23,651 nucleotides of DNA from an uncultured archaeon (GCA_937890045.1 CALBXV010000428.1:1-23651), one strand, 5' to 3'. Positions 1 to 7,310 are shown, numbered from the stretch's first letter. Made by a program: numbers and translations. The notes: a model not told the origin generated them from the letters alone.

Positions 1-1
1 T

Positions 2-592
2 GGTGGTGGTGGAAGTACATTAAGTATTACACCAGCACAAACAGCTATTACCTCAATGTTTAATACAGGTCTTAAAGTTGGATATGATTCAGGTGATTAT
101 CTTTGTTTTGGAACAGGTTCAAATGGACAAATTAGTGTACGCCAAAATGGTGTTGAAGAATTTAGATTTGCAGCAGGTGGAACATTTCACGCAGACGCTG
201 ATGTGGTTGCTTACTCTTCAACGGTAGCATCGGATATGAATCTTAAAGAGAATATTACAGATACAAAATATGGTTTATCTGATATTATGAAACTTCGTGG
301 TGTTGATTATGATTGGAAACGAAAAGAAAGAGGACACGATATAGGTGTGTTAGCACAAGAAGTTGAAGCAGTTATTCCTGAACTTGTGAAAGAACACGAA
401 GGTTTACACGGTAGGGATAAATTTAAATCTGTAGACTATAATAAATTAGTACCAGTTTTAATAGAATCTATTAAAGAACTTAAATTTAAATTAGATGAGC
501 AAGAAGCTATCATTAATGATATTAAAAGTATAGAAATATCAGGTAAGAATGAAGGGGAATCAGCGTTGTCTGGTTCAATTGAACTCAACTAA
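2..592 (+). CDS. Tail fibre/appendage protein, C-terminal part with S74 intramolecular chaperone (5' truncated)
   Basis: The frame is open from base 2, so the N-terminus lies outside the window; the first internal ATG is at 56. The visible part begins with a Gly-rich linker and a beta-rich stretch (GSNGQISVRQNG, FRFAAGGTF) typical of a fibre shaft or tip. A peptidase S74 (endosialidase-type chaperone) domain follows: the motif SDMNLKENI (Ser encoded near 230), then GVLAQEVEAVIPELV, VDYNKLVPVLIESIKEL and a terminal coiled coil. In this family the domain trimerises the fibre and then cuts itself off just before the conserved Ser, using a Ser-Lys dyad; both residues are present here. The mature product would be a trimeric host-recognition fibre or other tail appendage. 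Which appendage it belongs to cannot be told from this fragment. Confidence 0.85.
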   Translation, partial: GGGGSTLSITPAQTAITSMFNTGLKVGYDSGDYLCFGTGSNGQISVRQNGVEEFRFAAGGTFHADADVVAYSSTVASDMNLKENITDTKYGLSDIMKLRGVDYDWKRKERGHDIGVLAQEVEAVIPELVKEHEGLHGRDKFKSVDYNKLVPVLIESIKELKFKLDEQEAIINDIKSIEISGKNEGESALSGSIELN

Positions 593-594
593 AA

Positions 595-610
595 AAAAAC
601 GAAGTTTTTA
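595..610 (+). terminator. Weak AT-rich hairpin after the fibre gene
   Basis: A six-base stem AAAAAC/GTTTTT with a GAA loop directly follows the stop codon and ends in a short T run. It is short and almost all A-T, so it is at best a weak terminator and could be chance in such AT-rich DNA. Confidence 0.3.
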
Positions 611-621
611 TTGTTTGAATT

Positions 622-639
622 TATATTTATATGTAATAA
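622..639 (+). promoter_or_regulatory. Recurrent AT-rich element (candidate phage promoter), copy 1
   Basis: TATATTTATATGTAATAA, 14 bases before the ATG of the coiled-coil gene. It matches the element before the sheath gene at 17 of 18 bases. No good -35 box is visible, as in T4-type late promoters, but the sequence is not the T4 TATAAATA box in the sense direction. The promoter role is inferred from repetition and position. Confidence 0.4.
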
Positions 640-652
640 ATAAGGAAATGTT

Positions 653-979
653 ATGGCGACAGCAAAAAAAGAAGAATCAAAGTTAGTAAGTCAATTAGAG
701 GAAGCACAAAAAGAAACTAAATTTTCACAAGAAGAGATGGATTCTTTATCAAGTCTTCAGCAAAGATATCTTGAATGTCAAACCACATTTGGTCAAATAT
801 CAGTTCAGAAGTTACAACTTCAGCAACAGATAGATGGATTGTCCAAAGCTGAACAAGATAATGTCGAAGCGTATCAACAAGTTCAACAAGATGAACAAGA
901 GATGGCCAAAAAGCTGAATGAAAAGTACGGAGACGGTACTTTAGATCCCCAAACTGGTGTATTTACACCAAATAGTTAA
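653..979 (+). CDS. Small coiled-coil phage protein of unknown function
   Basis: This 108-residue protein is not recognised as a named family. Residues 5-90 are rich in Gln, Glu and Lys in heptad-like spacing (for example VQKLQLQQQIDGL and QQVQQDEQEMAKKL), predicting a long, prefoldin-like helical hairpin or coiled coil. The last 20 residues (GDGTLDPQTGVFTPNS) look like an extended tail. There is no signal peptide or membrane segment. A purine-rich ribosome site (aagga) precedes the ATG. The gene stands alone between the fibre and sheath genes, with its own upstream AT-rich element. A structural or assembly-helper role is possible from position but is inference. Confidence 0.7.
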   Translation: MATAKKEESKLVSQLEEAQKETKFSQEEMDSLSSLQQRYLECQTTFGQISVQKLQLQQQIDGLSKAEQDNVEAYQQVQQDEQEMAKKLNEKYGDGTLDPQTGVFTPNS

Positions 980-1037
980 AGTTTTTTATAAAATATAGAC
1001 AAAAATTACCTCAGAATTGTATTTTGAGAATTTTACA

Positions 1038-1055
1038 TATATTTATATTTAATAA
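1038..1055 (+). promoter_or_regulatory. Recurrent AT-rich element (candidate phage promoter), copy 2, before sheath
   Basis: TATATTTATATTTAATAA, nearly identical to the element at 622-639, lies 43 bases before the sheath ATG. Sheath is normally one of the most abundant late products, so a strong late promoter here would be expected. The assignment is inference. Confidence 0.42.
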
Positions 1056-1072
1056 GATAAAACTTTTTATCT
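1055..1072 (+). promoter_or_regulatory. Hairpin in the sheath leader
   Basis: AGATAAAA and TTTTATCT form an 8-base inverted repeat around a 2-base centre (7 base pairs with a 4-base loop is more likely in RNA). It ends about 14 bases before the AGGAG ribosome site at 1087-1091. It may stabilise the 5' end of the sheath mRNA or tune its translation, but an AT-rich inverted repeat this short can arise by chance. Confidence 0.3.
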
Positions 1073-1098
1073 AAAATATATCATTTAGGAGAAAATCA

Positions 1099-3510
1099 AT
1101 GGCGGAAAGAATTGTAAGTCCAGGTGTTTTTACACGTGAACGAGACTTATCATTTCTTCCTCAAGGAATTGCAGAAATAGGGGCAGCAATTATAGGTCCA
1201 ACTAAAAAAGGACCCGCATTCGTTCCAACTTTAATTCGCAATTTTTCTGAGTTTGAAGAAATGTTCGGTACACTCGACAAACGGTATTATACACCATATA
1301 CTGTTCAGCAATATTTAAGAAGTGCTGGTACAGTAACAGTTGTGAGAGTATTAGGAATTGGTGGATATAAACCTGATGTTGTTGTTTTATCAGCAGTACG
1401 TAAGAACGGAGCGGGAGCTTCAGGCGCTAGAGGCACATTAGCTGTTTTAGCACCATCACGTGGTGGTTCAAACGGAACTGCAGATTTAACACCATCTACA
1501 GGAAGTGGCACTTGGGGATCATATTCGTTAGTAGTGAGTGGAAGTGGTGTAACCACTTTTTCAAAATCTATTTCGTTTAATACTGCAAGTGCAAATTATA
1601 TCGGAGAAGTTCTTAGTAGAGACCCACAAGTTAATACAGACGGTAGTACCACACACCCTGTATATCTTTATAAAGAGTTTAAAGGATTCGCATCCTCTAC
1701 AGGTTCAAATGGTTGGCTTGGAGTAGTTACTGCTTCAGCAACTACACTTGATTTAAATTCAGGTGTAACTACATTTGGAGCAAATGGAGATGCAGATACT
1801 TGGACAGGTAATAAAGATTATAGTGTAGCAAGAACACCGTATATTCAATCACAAAAAGTTTCAGGAGCTAGATATAATCTATTTAGATTTTATACACGCT
1901 CACATGGAACAGGTATAAGTAGCAAATATAAAGTTAATGTGTTGAATGTTAAGGCAGCAGCTTCGATACCAGGTTCAGACTATGGTGCATTTTCAGTTCA
2001 AGTTAGGACTCATAATCCAGGACAAACTGACGATAATCAAATAGTAGAACAATGGGATAATTTAAGTACTGATCCTGATTCAGCAAACTATTTTGCTAGA
2101 GTAATTGGTGATAGGTTTGTTGAAATTGATTCAAATGGCAAGTTAACCTATAAAGGTGATTGGCCAAATATGAGTAAACATATTCGTATTGGTGATTACG
2201 CTAATTTAGAATCAATGCCTAAAACAGTTGTTCCTATGGGATTCGCAGCTTGTAATATACCTGTATCAGGTGCACCTAGTGCTTCTTTTGTAACTTCGCA
2301 GGTTAATAGTAATGGTGATTTCGATTCAAATATATTTTATGGATTTGATTTTGGTTCAACGAACTATGACAATTTAGAATATTTAGCACCAATACCAAAA
2401 TCTGCAGCTACTACAGGTAACGTAACTATGTCTCTTGAAGATATGTTAGGTGCTAACGATGCAAGCACATTGGCTAGTACTTATTCAGATGCTACAGAGA
2501 AAGTTACATTATCATTATCAGCAATTGGACAGAGAAAATTTTCAGTACCTTTCCAATGGGGATTTGATGGAGATAATCCTGGCAATCCAAAATTAACAGG
2601 TAATGATATTACTGCAGCAAATACTATGGGATTTGACTGTTCAAGTGCAACAACAAGTGGTTCAATAGCATATAAAAGAGCTATTAACTCAATAAGTAAT
2701 CCTGATGAATTTGATATCAACTTATTGGTAACACCTGGTATTATTCATAGATTACATCCAAAAGTAACAAATCATTCAATCTTGAAAATAGAAGCAAGAG
2801 CGGATGCTTTTTATGTTATGGATGCAGCATCATGTGGAGATACTATAGCAGTAGTAACAAATACTGTAAATGCACTTGATACAAATTACGCAGGAACATA
2901 TTATCCCTGGGTTAAGATAGTTGACTCTAACACAAATAGACCTGTTTGGGTCCCACCTTCAGTTGTATTACCTGGTGTAATAGCATTTACTGATAAAGTG
3001 GCACATGAATGGTTCGCACCAGCTGGTCTAAATCGTGGTGGTTTAACTACAGTATTAGAAGCTAAAACAAGATTAACACACGCTGAAAGAGATGATCTTT
3101 ATGAAGAAAGAGTTAATCCAATAGCTTCATTTCCTGGTCAGGGAGTTGTGGTATTCGGACAGAAAACACTACAATCCAAACCATCAGCATTAGATAGAAT
3201 CAATGTTCGTAGATTGTTGATTGCATTGAAGAAATTCATTGCATCATCTTCAAGATACTTAGTATTCGAACAGAATACAGTAGCTACACGAAACAGATTC
3301 TTGAATATTGTTAATCCATATCTCGAAAGTGTACAGGCTAATAGTGGTCTAAGTGCATTTAAAGTAGTAATGGATGAATCAAATAACACACCTGATGTTG
3401 TGGATAGAAACAAATTGGTAGGACAGATATTTATTCAACCTACGAGAACTGCAGAGTTTATCGTACTTGATTTCGTTGTTCAACCGACAGGGGCAGCATT
3501 CCCTGAATAA
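1099..3510 (+). CDS. 18: Contractile tail sheath protein (T4 gp18-like)
   Basis: Sheath subunits polymerise around the tail tube and contract to drive it through the host envelope. The N-terminus (SPGVFTRERDLS, then AAIIGPTKKGPAFVPTLI and FSEFEEMFG) is the classic start of T4-type sheath proteins. The C-terminal domain (GLNRGGLTTVLEAKTRLTH, RRLLIALKKFI, then RNKLVGQIFIQPTRTAEFIVLDF) is the conserved part that packs against neighbouring subunits and the tube. At 803 residues it is longer than T4 gp18 (659). The extra length is in the Gly/Ser/Thr-rich middle (about residues 100-450), where surface insertion domains sit in this family. AGGAG at 1087-1091 supports the ATG. It is followed by a terminator and then the tube gene. 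Confidence 0.95.
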   Translation: MAERIVSPGVFTRERDLSFLPQGIAEIGAAIIGPTKKGPAFVPTLIRNFSEFEEMFGTLDKRYYTPYTVQQYLRSAGTVTVVRVLGIGGYKPDVVVLSAVRKNGAGASGARGTLAVLAPSRGGSNGTADLTPSTGSGTWGSYSLVVSGSGVTTFSKSISFNTASANYIGEVLSRDPQVNTDGSTTHPVYLYKEFKGFASSTGSNGWLGVVTASATTLDLNSGVTTFGANGDADTWTGNKDYSVARTPYIQSQKVSGARYNLFRFYTRSHGTGISSKYKVNVLNVKAAASIPGSDYGAFSVQVRTHNPGQTDDNQIVEQWDNLSTDPDSANYFARVIGDRFVEIDSNGKLTYKGDWPNMSKHIRIGDYANLESMPKTVVPMGFAACNIPVSGAPSASFVTSQVNSNGDFDSNIFYGFDFGSTNYDNLEYLAPIPKSAATTGNVTMSLEDMLGANDASTLASTYSDATEKVTLSLSAIGQRKFSVPFQWGFDGDNPGNPKLTGNDITAANTMGFDCSSATTSGSIAYKRAINSISNPDEFDINLLVTPGIIHRLHPKVTNHSILKIEARADAFYVMDAASCGDTIAVVTNTVNALDTNYAGTYYPWVKIVDSNTNRPVWVPPSVVLPGVIAFTDKVAHEWFAPAGLNRGGLTTVLEAKTRLTHAERDDLYEERVNPIASFPGQGVVVFGQKTLQSKPSALDRINVRRLLIALKKFIASSSRYLVFEQNTVATRNRFLNIVNPYLESVQANSGLSAFKVVMDESNNTPDVVDRNKLVGQIFIQPTRTAEFIVLDFVVQPTGAAFPE

Positions 3511-3512
3511 GT

Positions 3513-3541
3513 TTGACTTATAAACAACGCTGACGTATAAT
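3513..3541 (+). promoter_or_regulatory. Near-consensus sigma70-type promoter (TTGACT-N17-TATAAT)
   Basis: TTGACT at 3513-3518 and TATAAT at 3536-3541 are separated by exactly 17 bases, giving 11 of 12 consensus matches with ideal spacing. It begins just after the sheath stop and would drive the tube gene. Transcription should start near 3548, inside the left arm of the adjoining terminator. Host RNA polymerase recognition is inferred. Confidence 0.6.
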
Positions 3542-3577
3542 GAAAAACCCTGATTTCGGTTGGGGTTTTTCTTTTTA
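3542..3577 (+). terminator. Rho-independent terminator after the sheath gene
   Basis: A perfect 9-base stem, GAAAAACCC (3542-3550) with GGGTTTTTC (3563-3571), encloses a 12-base loop and is followed by TTTTTA. It should end or reduce sheath transcripts before the tube gene. The stem directly abuts a promoter -10 box. Confidence 0.8.
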
Positions 3578-3643
3578 TATAAAAACTTCAATAAAACTAA
3601 TAAGAAGTCTTATTTTCTAATATTGCTATTTTTTTAATTTTTT

Positions 3644-3657
3644 GATATTTATAATAG
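3644..3657 (+). promoter_or_regulatory. Recurrent AT-rich element (candidate phage promoter), copy 3, before tube
   Basis: GATATTTATAATAG lies 35 bases before the chosen ATG of the tube gene. It differs from the element at 5368-5381 (GATATTTATTATTG) at two of 14 positions. Because it follows the terminator, it is well placed to restart transcription. Confidence 0.42.
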
Positions 3658-3692
3658 AAGAAGATATAATAATTGCTTTTAGGAGAAAAATA

Positions 3693-4181
3693 ATGCCTGA
3701 TATCCTCGACACTAATGAGATATTTTTTACGCCGTTTGAACCGAAAACGAAAAATCGGTATATCATGTACATTGAAGGTATACCATCCTATTTAGTTAAG
3801 ACGGCAGGAAGACCTCAAATACAATTTGAAGAATTGGTTTTAGATCATATTAATGTCAAAAGACATTTAAAAGGTAAAGGTACTTGGCAACCTGTAGACA
3901 TTATGTTATATGATCCAATAGTTCCAAGTGGTGCGCAAGCAGTAATGGAATGGGTTAGGTTGTCTCATGAATCTGTAACAGGTCGTGATGGTTATGCAGA
4001 TTTTTATAAGAAAGATGTAACTTTTAATATGTTAGGTCCAGTAGGAGATATTGTTGAGGAGTGGACTTTAAAGGGTGCTTTTATATCAACCGCAAATTTT
4101 GGTGAAGTTGGATTCGCAGAAAATGATCCAGCAGAAATTACATTAACTTTGCAGTATGATTACGCAGTCTTACAATTCTAA
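3693..4181 (+). CDS. 19: Tail tube protein (T4 gp19-like)
   Basis: Tube subunits stack as hexameric rings to form the inner channel of the tail. The ATG at 3693 is preferred over the in-frame ATG at 3642: AGGAG at 3681-3685 sits at the right distance, and the resulting 162 residues match the length of T4 gp19 (163). Family features include the N-terminal PFEPKTKNRYIMYIEGIPSYLVKTA, the central IKRH-like strand (HINVKRHLKGKGTWQPVDIMLYDPI) and the C-terminal strand pair EWTLKGAFISTANFGEVGF and ITLTLQYDYAVL. It is separated from the sheath gene by a terminator and two candidate promoters, which allows independent dosage, and is closely followed by a 50-residue gene. Confidence 0.92.
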   Translation: MPDILDTNEIFFTPFEPKTKNRYIMYIEGIPSYLVKTAGRPQIQFEELVLDHINVKRHLKGKGTWQPVDIMLYDPIVPSGAQAVMEWVRLSHESVTGRDGYADFYKKDVTFNMLGPVGDIVEEWTLKGAFISTANFGEVGFAENDPAEITLTLQYDYAVLQF

Positions 4182-4199
4182 TTTAAACGGAGAATAAAA

Positions 4200-4352
4200 A
4201 TGAGTGAATGGCTAGCAGCAAATTGGGAATGGGTACTTTTGGGATTCTACACAGTAGAAAAAATCGTGCGTCTTTCCCCGTCTAAAAAGGACGACGTCAT
4301 TTTCGATATGGTACTAAAACCAATATGGGATGCAGTATCTAAGAAAAAGTAA
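4200..4352 (+). CDS. 50-residue hypothetical protein with a hydrophobic N-terminal segment
   Basis: A short frame starts at ATG 4200 after the ribosome site CGGAGA and ends at TAA 4352. The protein begins MSEWLAANWEWVLLGFYTVEKIV: residues 4-23 are hydrophobic and Trp-rich and could insert into or lie along a membrane. It continues with a charged patch (SPSKKDDVIFDMVLKPIW) and ends in Lys. The good ribosome site and the 18-base gap after the tube gene support it as real. The family is not recognised. Its size and single hydrophobic segment would allow a small holin-like or membrane-anchored role, but that is speculation. Confidence 0.65.
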   Translation: MSEWLAANWEWVLLGFYTVEKIVRLSPSKKDDVIFDMVLKPIWDAVSKKK

Positions 4353-4402
4353 TCTTATAGGGTTATAAAATTTTAAAAAACATTCAAATTACGGAGTAAA
4401 AT

Positions 4403-5161
4403 ATGAGTGAAGTTACATTTCCTACGGAAGAGGTTAATCTTCCATCTAAGGGTTTGTACTATGACAAATCCAACCCATTATCAAGTGGTAAAGTAGAAAT
4501 AAAATATATGACAGCTAAAGAGGAAGATATTCTTACCTCAATAAACCTTATTCGTAAGGGAACTGTTATAGATAAAGTTCTTGAAGCTTTGATAGTTGAT
4601 AAAAAAATCAAAATAGATGATTTATTGGTTGGGGATAAAAATGGTTTAGTCATAGCTACTAGAATTCTTGCTTACGGTAAAAATTACGAAATTCAGGCAT
4701 TTTGTGATGATTGTCAAGAAGTAAGTCAATTAGTAGTTGATTGTACAAAACTTTCCGATAAGGAAATATCAACTAAAACAAAAGAAAATAAGTTCTCTAT
4801 GGAACTTCCAAGAACAAAAGTTAGAATAGAATTCAAACTTTTAACTAGTGGTGAAGAGAAGTTGGTTGAAAAAGATGTAGTGGCTATGCAAAAAGCACAA
4901 CCTGACCATGATTATACTAACACTTTCAGATTCAAACGAATGATTACTTCAGTAGATGGAGACACTAAACAAATGGTTATTAACGATTTTGTTGATAATA
5001 AATTTTTAGCACAAGATTCGTTGGCATTTAGAAAGCATTTACAAGACGTAACTCCTGATGTAAATATGGGTTATCCTTTTGAATGTGTTAAATGTGATCA
5101 TGAACAGGAGGTAACGGTGCCATTGGGCACCACGTTTCTTTGGCCTGACACATCTCAATAG
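4403..5161 (+). CDS. Baseplate hub assembly protein / tail chaperone (T4 gp26-like, zinc ribbon)
   Basis: The N-terminal signature VNLPSKGLYYDKSNPLSSGKVEIKYMTAKEEDIL is typical of the T4-type baseplate assembly proteins related to gp26/gp51. These act as morphogenetic factors for the central hub and are generally not major virion parts. Two paired-cysteine motifs, CDDC (about residues 101-104) and CVKC (about 228-231), would form a zinc-binding ribbon. The start is supported by CGGAG at 4393-4397. The 3' end contains an exceptionally strong internal Shine-Dalgarno sequence (5106-5112) and overlaps a second open frame. The gene lies a short way upstream of the tape measure, the usual place of frameshifting tail chaperones in other long-tailed phages. 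Assignment to gp26 rather than gp51 is uncertain. Confidence 0.75.
   Translation: MSEVTFPTEEVNLPSKGLYYDKSNPLSSGKVEIKYMTAKEEDILTSINLIRKGTVIDKVLEALIVDKKIKIDDLLVGDKNGLVIATRILAYGKNYEIQAFCDDCQEVSQLVVDCTKLSDKEISTKTKENKFSMELPRTKVRIEFKLLTSGEEKLVEKDVVAMQKAQPDHDYTNTFRFKRMITSVDGDTKQMVINDFVDNKFLAQDSLAFRKHLQDVTPDVNMGYPFECVKCDHEQEVTVPLGTTFLWPDTSQ
5106..5112 (+). promoter_or_regulatory. Internal consensus Shine-Dalgarno sequence AGGAGGT in the gp26-like gene
   Basis: AGGAGGT lies 47 bases before the stop codon of the chaperone gene. No ATG follows at normal spacing; only GTG (5117) and TTG (5123) do, both in the gp26 frame and giving peptides of about 15 residues or fewer. In prfB and dnaX an internal site of this kind stimulates ribosomal frameshifting. 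Such a role here is inference. Confidence 0.4.
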
Positions 5162-5354
5162 ACTTCAAGTACACGAAGAAATATTTAATCTTTTAAATTA
5201 CGGTAATGGTGGTTACACTTTTAACGAAGTGTATAATATGCCTATATATCTAAGAAGGTTTTATCTAAAAAGACTCAATAAGGAATATAAAGATATTGCA
5301 GCTGAAAGAGATAAAGCTAATAGAAAGTCTCAACAAGTCTTGAAAAAGAAATAA
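5139..5354 (+). CDS. Overlapping small tail-chaperone frame lacking a canonical start (possible frameshift extension of the gp26-like gene)
   Basis: The frame that is +1 (equivalently -2) relative to the gp26-like gene is open from 5115 to TAA 5352-5354. It encodes a conserved-looking module: VHEEIFNLLNYGNGG, YTFNEVYNMPIYLRRFYLKRL and then a Lys-rich helix. The aromatic/Gly and MPxxLRxFY pattern recalls small tail-assembly proteins of myoviruses, recognised from memory only. The first ATG (5238) would delete half of this module. Upstream in frame there are only GTG 5229 (about as late as the ATG) and CTG 5145. The given start follows a possible shift site, TTT C (5135-5138). Translation could be by frameshift, by coupled non-AUG initiation, or as a 38-residue protein from 5238. 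Confidence 0.55.
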   Translation, partial: FGLTHLNRLQVHEEIFNLLNYGNGGYTFNEVYNMPIYLRRFYLKRLNKEYKDIAAERDKANRKSQQVLKKK

Positions 5355-5367
5355 AATCTTATATTTC

Positions 5368-5381
5368 GATATTTATTATTG
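5368..5381 (+). promoter_or_regulatory. Recurrent AT-rich element (candidate phage promoter), copy 4
   Basis: GATATTTATTATTG lies in the 66-base gap before the 76-residue gene. It overlaps a TTGACA hexamer (5379-5384), but no good -10 box follows at 16-18 bases, so the AT-rich element is the better candidate. Confidence 0.4.
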
Positions 5382-5420
5382 ACACAATCCTGTAACTAAA
5401 ATTCAATTCGGAGTTAAACA

Positions 5421-5651
5421 ATGTCAAAGAAGATAAATGAAGGTATTGTTGATAAGGTTTTTGGTAAAGTCATAAATCTTGTTATGAAAGGGCAATCTAG
5501 AAAAGCTATGAATGCCTTCAAAAAAGATAAAAAACTACAGAGAGATATAAAAGCCGCTGCTGATGCGCAAGATACTCTGAAGAAAAGTATTGAAAAATTA
5601 AGAAAAGACCCCGAATTCGAAAAGGAATATCAAAAGAGTTTAAAATTATAA
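5421..5651 (+). CDS. Small helical basic protein upstream of the tape measure
   Basis: This 76-residue, Lys-rich protein is predicted to be almost wholly helical (residues 28-70, KAMNAFKKDKKLQRDIKAAADAQDTLKKSIEKL). It has no recognised domain, no cysteines and no membrane segment. CGGAG (5410-5414) supports the ATG. It lies 12 bases upstream of the tape measure gene and is probably co-transcribed with it. In many phages small proteins here assist tape-measure assembly, so a chaperone-like role is possible, but only the position supports it. Confidence 0.7.
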   Translation: MSKKINEGIVDKVFGKVINLVMKGQSRKAMNAFKKDKKLQRDIKAAADAQDTLKKSIEKLRKDPEFEKEYQKSLKL

Positions 5652-5663
5652 AAAGGGTAATGC

Positions 5664-7310
5664 ATGCCAACTAAACGGGAACAAGATCAGTTAAATGATG
5701 CGTTAAACCAAACTAAAGAACTAATATCATCTATCAATAAATCAGTAGGTGAGATGGATGGTGGATTTTCGGATATTGGTGGATCAATAAAAAATAACGC
5801 TAATGCTTTGAATGCGTTTTTGAAAGTTTCTGCTAAAAATAATGAAGTAACAAAAGCAACAGTAAAAACTGGTAATCTTATAGCGGAAGCATATGATGAT
5901 GTTGCTGAAAATCTTGAAGAAGTTCTTAAAGGTAATAAACAATTTAAAGTAAGTTCAAAACAAATTGGTGATTTAATAAATGGTAGTATAAAGGGTGGAG
6001 CTTCAAAAAATGCTGAACATATGAGAGAACAAGCAGAAAATGTTCAGAAAATGTTGAAGGTGTTTGAAAATCCAAAATTCCAAACAGCTTTTTCAGGAAT
6101 AGAAAAGGGTGCAGATAGGTTAACAGGTTTTATTAATAAACTCCCAGGTGGTCAAACGATGTCAAAAGCCTTTGGAGTAGATAAACAAATAGCTGCTAAT
6201 ACTAAGCAAATGCAAGGAAATATGTTGAAATTTGCTAAAAGTGGAAAAGTATCGGCTAAGGGTATAGGTGGTTTACTTAAAGGTACTAAGTTTCTTAAAA
6301 TTGGAGTTCTTGGTGCAGCATTAGCGATGATATCTTTTGGATTAGAAGCTAATAAAACACAAAAAGCATTAGGTGGAACTTATACACAGGCAGCAAAGGT
6401 ACTTGCTACGTCTAAAGCAATAGCTGCAGCAAATAAACTTAACGGTATGACTCAAGAAGAATCAATGGATTTGATGATGGGTATTAATCGTGAGTTTGGT
6501 AATATGGATAAAGCTGCTTTAGGTGTAACTATGAAAGCAAGTAATTTAACTGCCAATTTTGGTTTGAGTGCAGGAAATGTTGGTAAGTTAGCTAGACAGA
6601 TGCAGGCAGTTGGTTCTACAAGTTTAGAAGCATCTATAAATACTATAGAAATGGGTGGAGAGTTAGCAAGAGCAGCAAATGTTCCTGTAGCTGACGTGAT
6701 GAATGATGTTGCACAGAATACAGAATTTTTCGCTAGATTTGCTAAAGATGGTGGAGTTAATATAATAGCAGCAGGAATAGCAGCTAAGAAATTAGGTTTG
6801 GAAATGGCTAATCTTGCTTCTATAGCAGATAGTTTATTAGACTTCGAAATCTCAATAACTAAACAAATGGAAGCTGAGGTTTTATTAGGTAAAGAATTAA
6901 ATCTTGAAAAAGCAAGAGAGATGGTATTTAATAATGACATAGCAGGAGCTATGGCAGAAGTATCAAAGTTAGTTTCTCCTGAAGAATTTAAAAAGATGGA
7001 TGCAGTTAGAAGAAGTACATTAGCAGGTGCCGTAGGTTTAGATGCAGCAACTTTTGCAAAAGCTATTAGTGGTGATACGACAGGAGTAGGAGATGCAGTT
7101 ATTGCACCAGGAGGAAAAGTTATTTCAACATCACCACAAGATTATTTAATAGCAACTACAAATCCAGGAACATTAGGTGGTGGAATGGATACTTCAAAAC
7201 TTGAAGGTTTGATGGCACAAGTAGCAGCGTCTGTAGATGGACTTAGAAATGATACAGTAGACGGAACTTATCAAACTAAAATAGCAATAGAAAGACAAGG
7301 AATAGCATAA
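5664..7310 (+). CDS. Tape measure protein (T4 gp29-like role)
   Basis: The protein should sit inside the tail tube and set its length. The 548 residues are close to T4 gp29 (590), consistent with a T4-sized tail. Residues 1-200 are long polar helices rich in Asn, Lys and Gln (LNQTKELISSINKSVGEMDGGF). A hydrophobic Gly/Ala segment follows at about 210-226 (FLKIGVLGAALAMISFGLEA), as seen in tape measures that contact the host membrane. Residues 230-450 are Ala-rich helices (QEESMDLMMGINREFG, LARQMQAVGSTSLEASINTI). The end contains GGKVISTSPQDYLIATT, a C-terminal motif common in phage tape measures. ATG 5664 is preferred to the out-of-frame ATG at 5660. The stop overlaps the next start as TAATG. 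Confidence 0.8.
   Translation: MPTKREQDQLNDALNQTKELISSINKSVGEMDGGFSDIGGSIKNNANALNAFLKVSAKNNEVTKATVKTGNLIAEAYDDVAENLEEVLKGNKQFKVSSKQIGDLINGSIKGGASKNAEHMREQAENVQKMLKVFENPKFQTAFSGIEKGADRLTGFINKLPGGQTMSKAFGVDKQIAANTKQMQGNMLKFAKSGKVSAKGIGGLLKGTKFLKIGVLGAALAMISFGLEANKTQKALGGTYTQAAKVLATSKAIAAANKLNGMTQEESMDLMMGINREFGNMDKAALGVTMKASNLTANFGLSAGNVGKLARQMQAVGSTSLEASINTIEMGGELARAANVPVADVMNDVAQNTEFFARFAKDGGVNIIAAGIAAKKLGLEMANLASIADSLLDFEISITKQMEAEVLLGKELNLEKAREMVFNNDIAGAMAEVSKLVSPEEFKKMDAVRRSTLAGAVGLDAATFAKAISGDTTGVGDAVIAPGGKVISTSPQDYLIATTNPGTLGGGMDTSKLEGLMAQVAASVDGLRNDTVDGTYQTKIAIERQGIA

Noticed and set aside
573..584. 12-base perfect palindrome GTTCAATTGAAC at the end of the fibre gene
   Set aside because: It lies in coding sequence, is single-copy as far as I saw, and has no neighbouring T run; probably chance.
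3642..3692. Longer N-terminus of the tube protein starting at ATG 3642
   Set aside because: It has no ribosome site, overlaps the recurrent promoter-like element, and would add 17 residues absent from T4 gp19; ATG 3693 has AGGAG at correct spacing.
5379..5407. TTGACA as part of a sigma70 promoter before the 76-residue gene
   Set aside because: The hexamer is perfect, but the best -10 box at 17 bases is TTCAAT, and transcription would begin on top of the ribosome site.
6452..6940. 162-residue open frame on the minus strand
   Set aside because: It lies wholly inside the tape measure gene, has no ribosome site or conserved motif, and its Leu/Ser/Ala-rich product is the usual antisense shadow of an Ala-rich helical gene.
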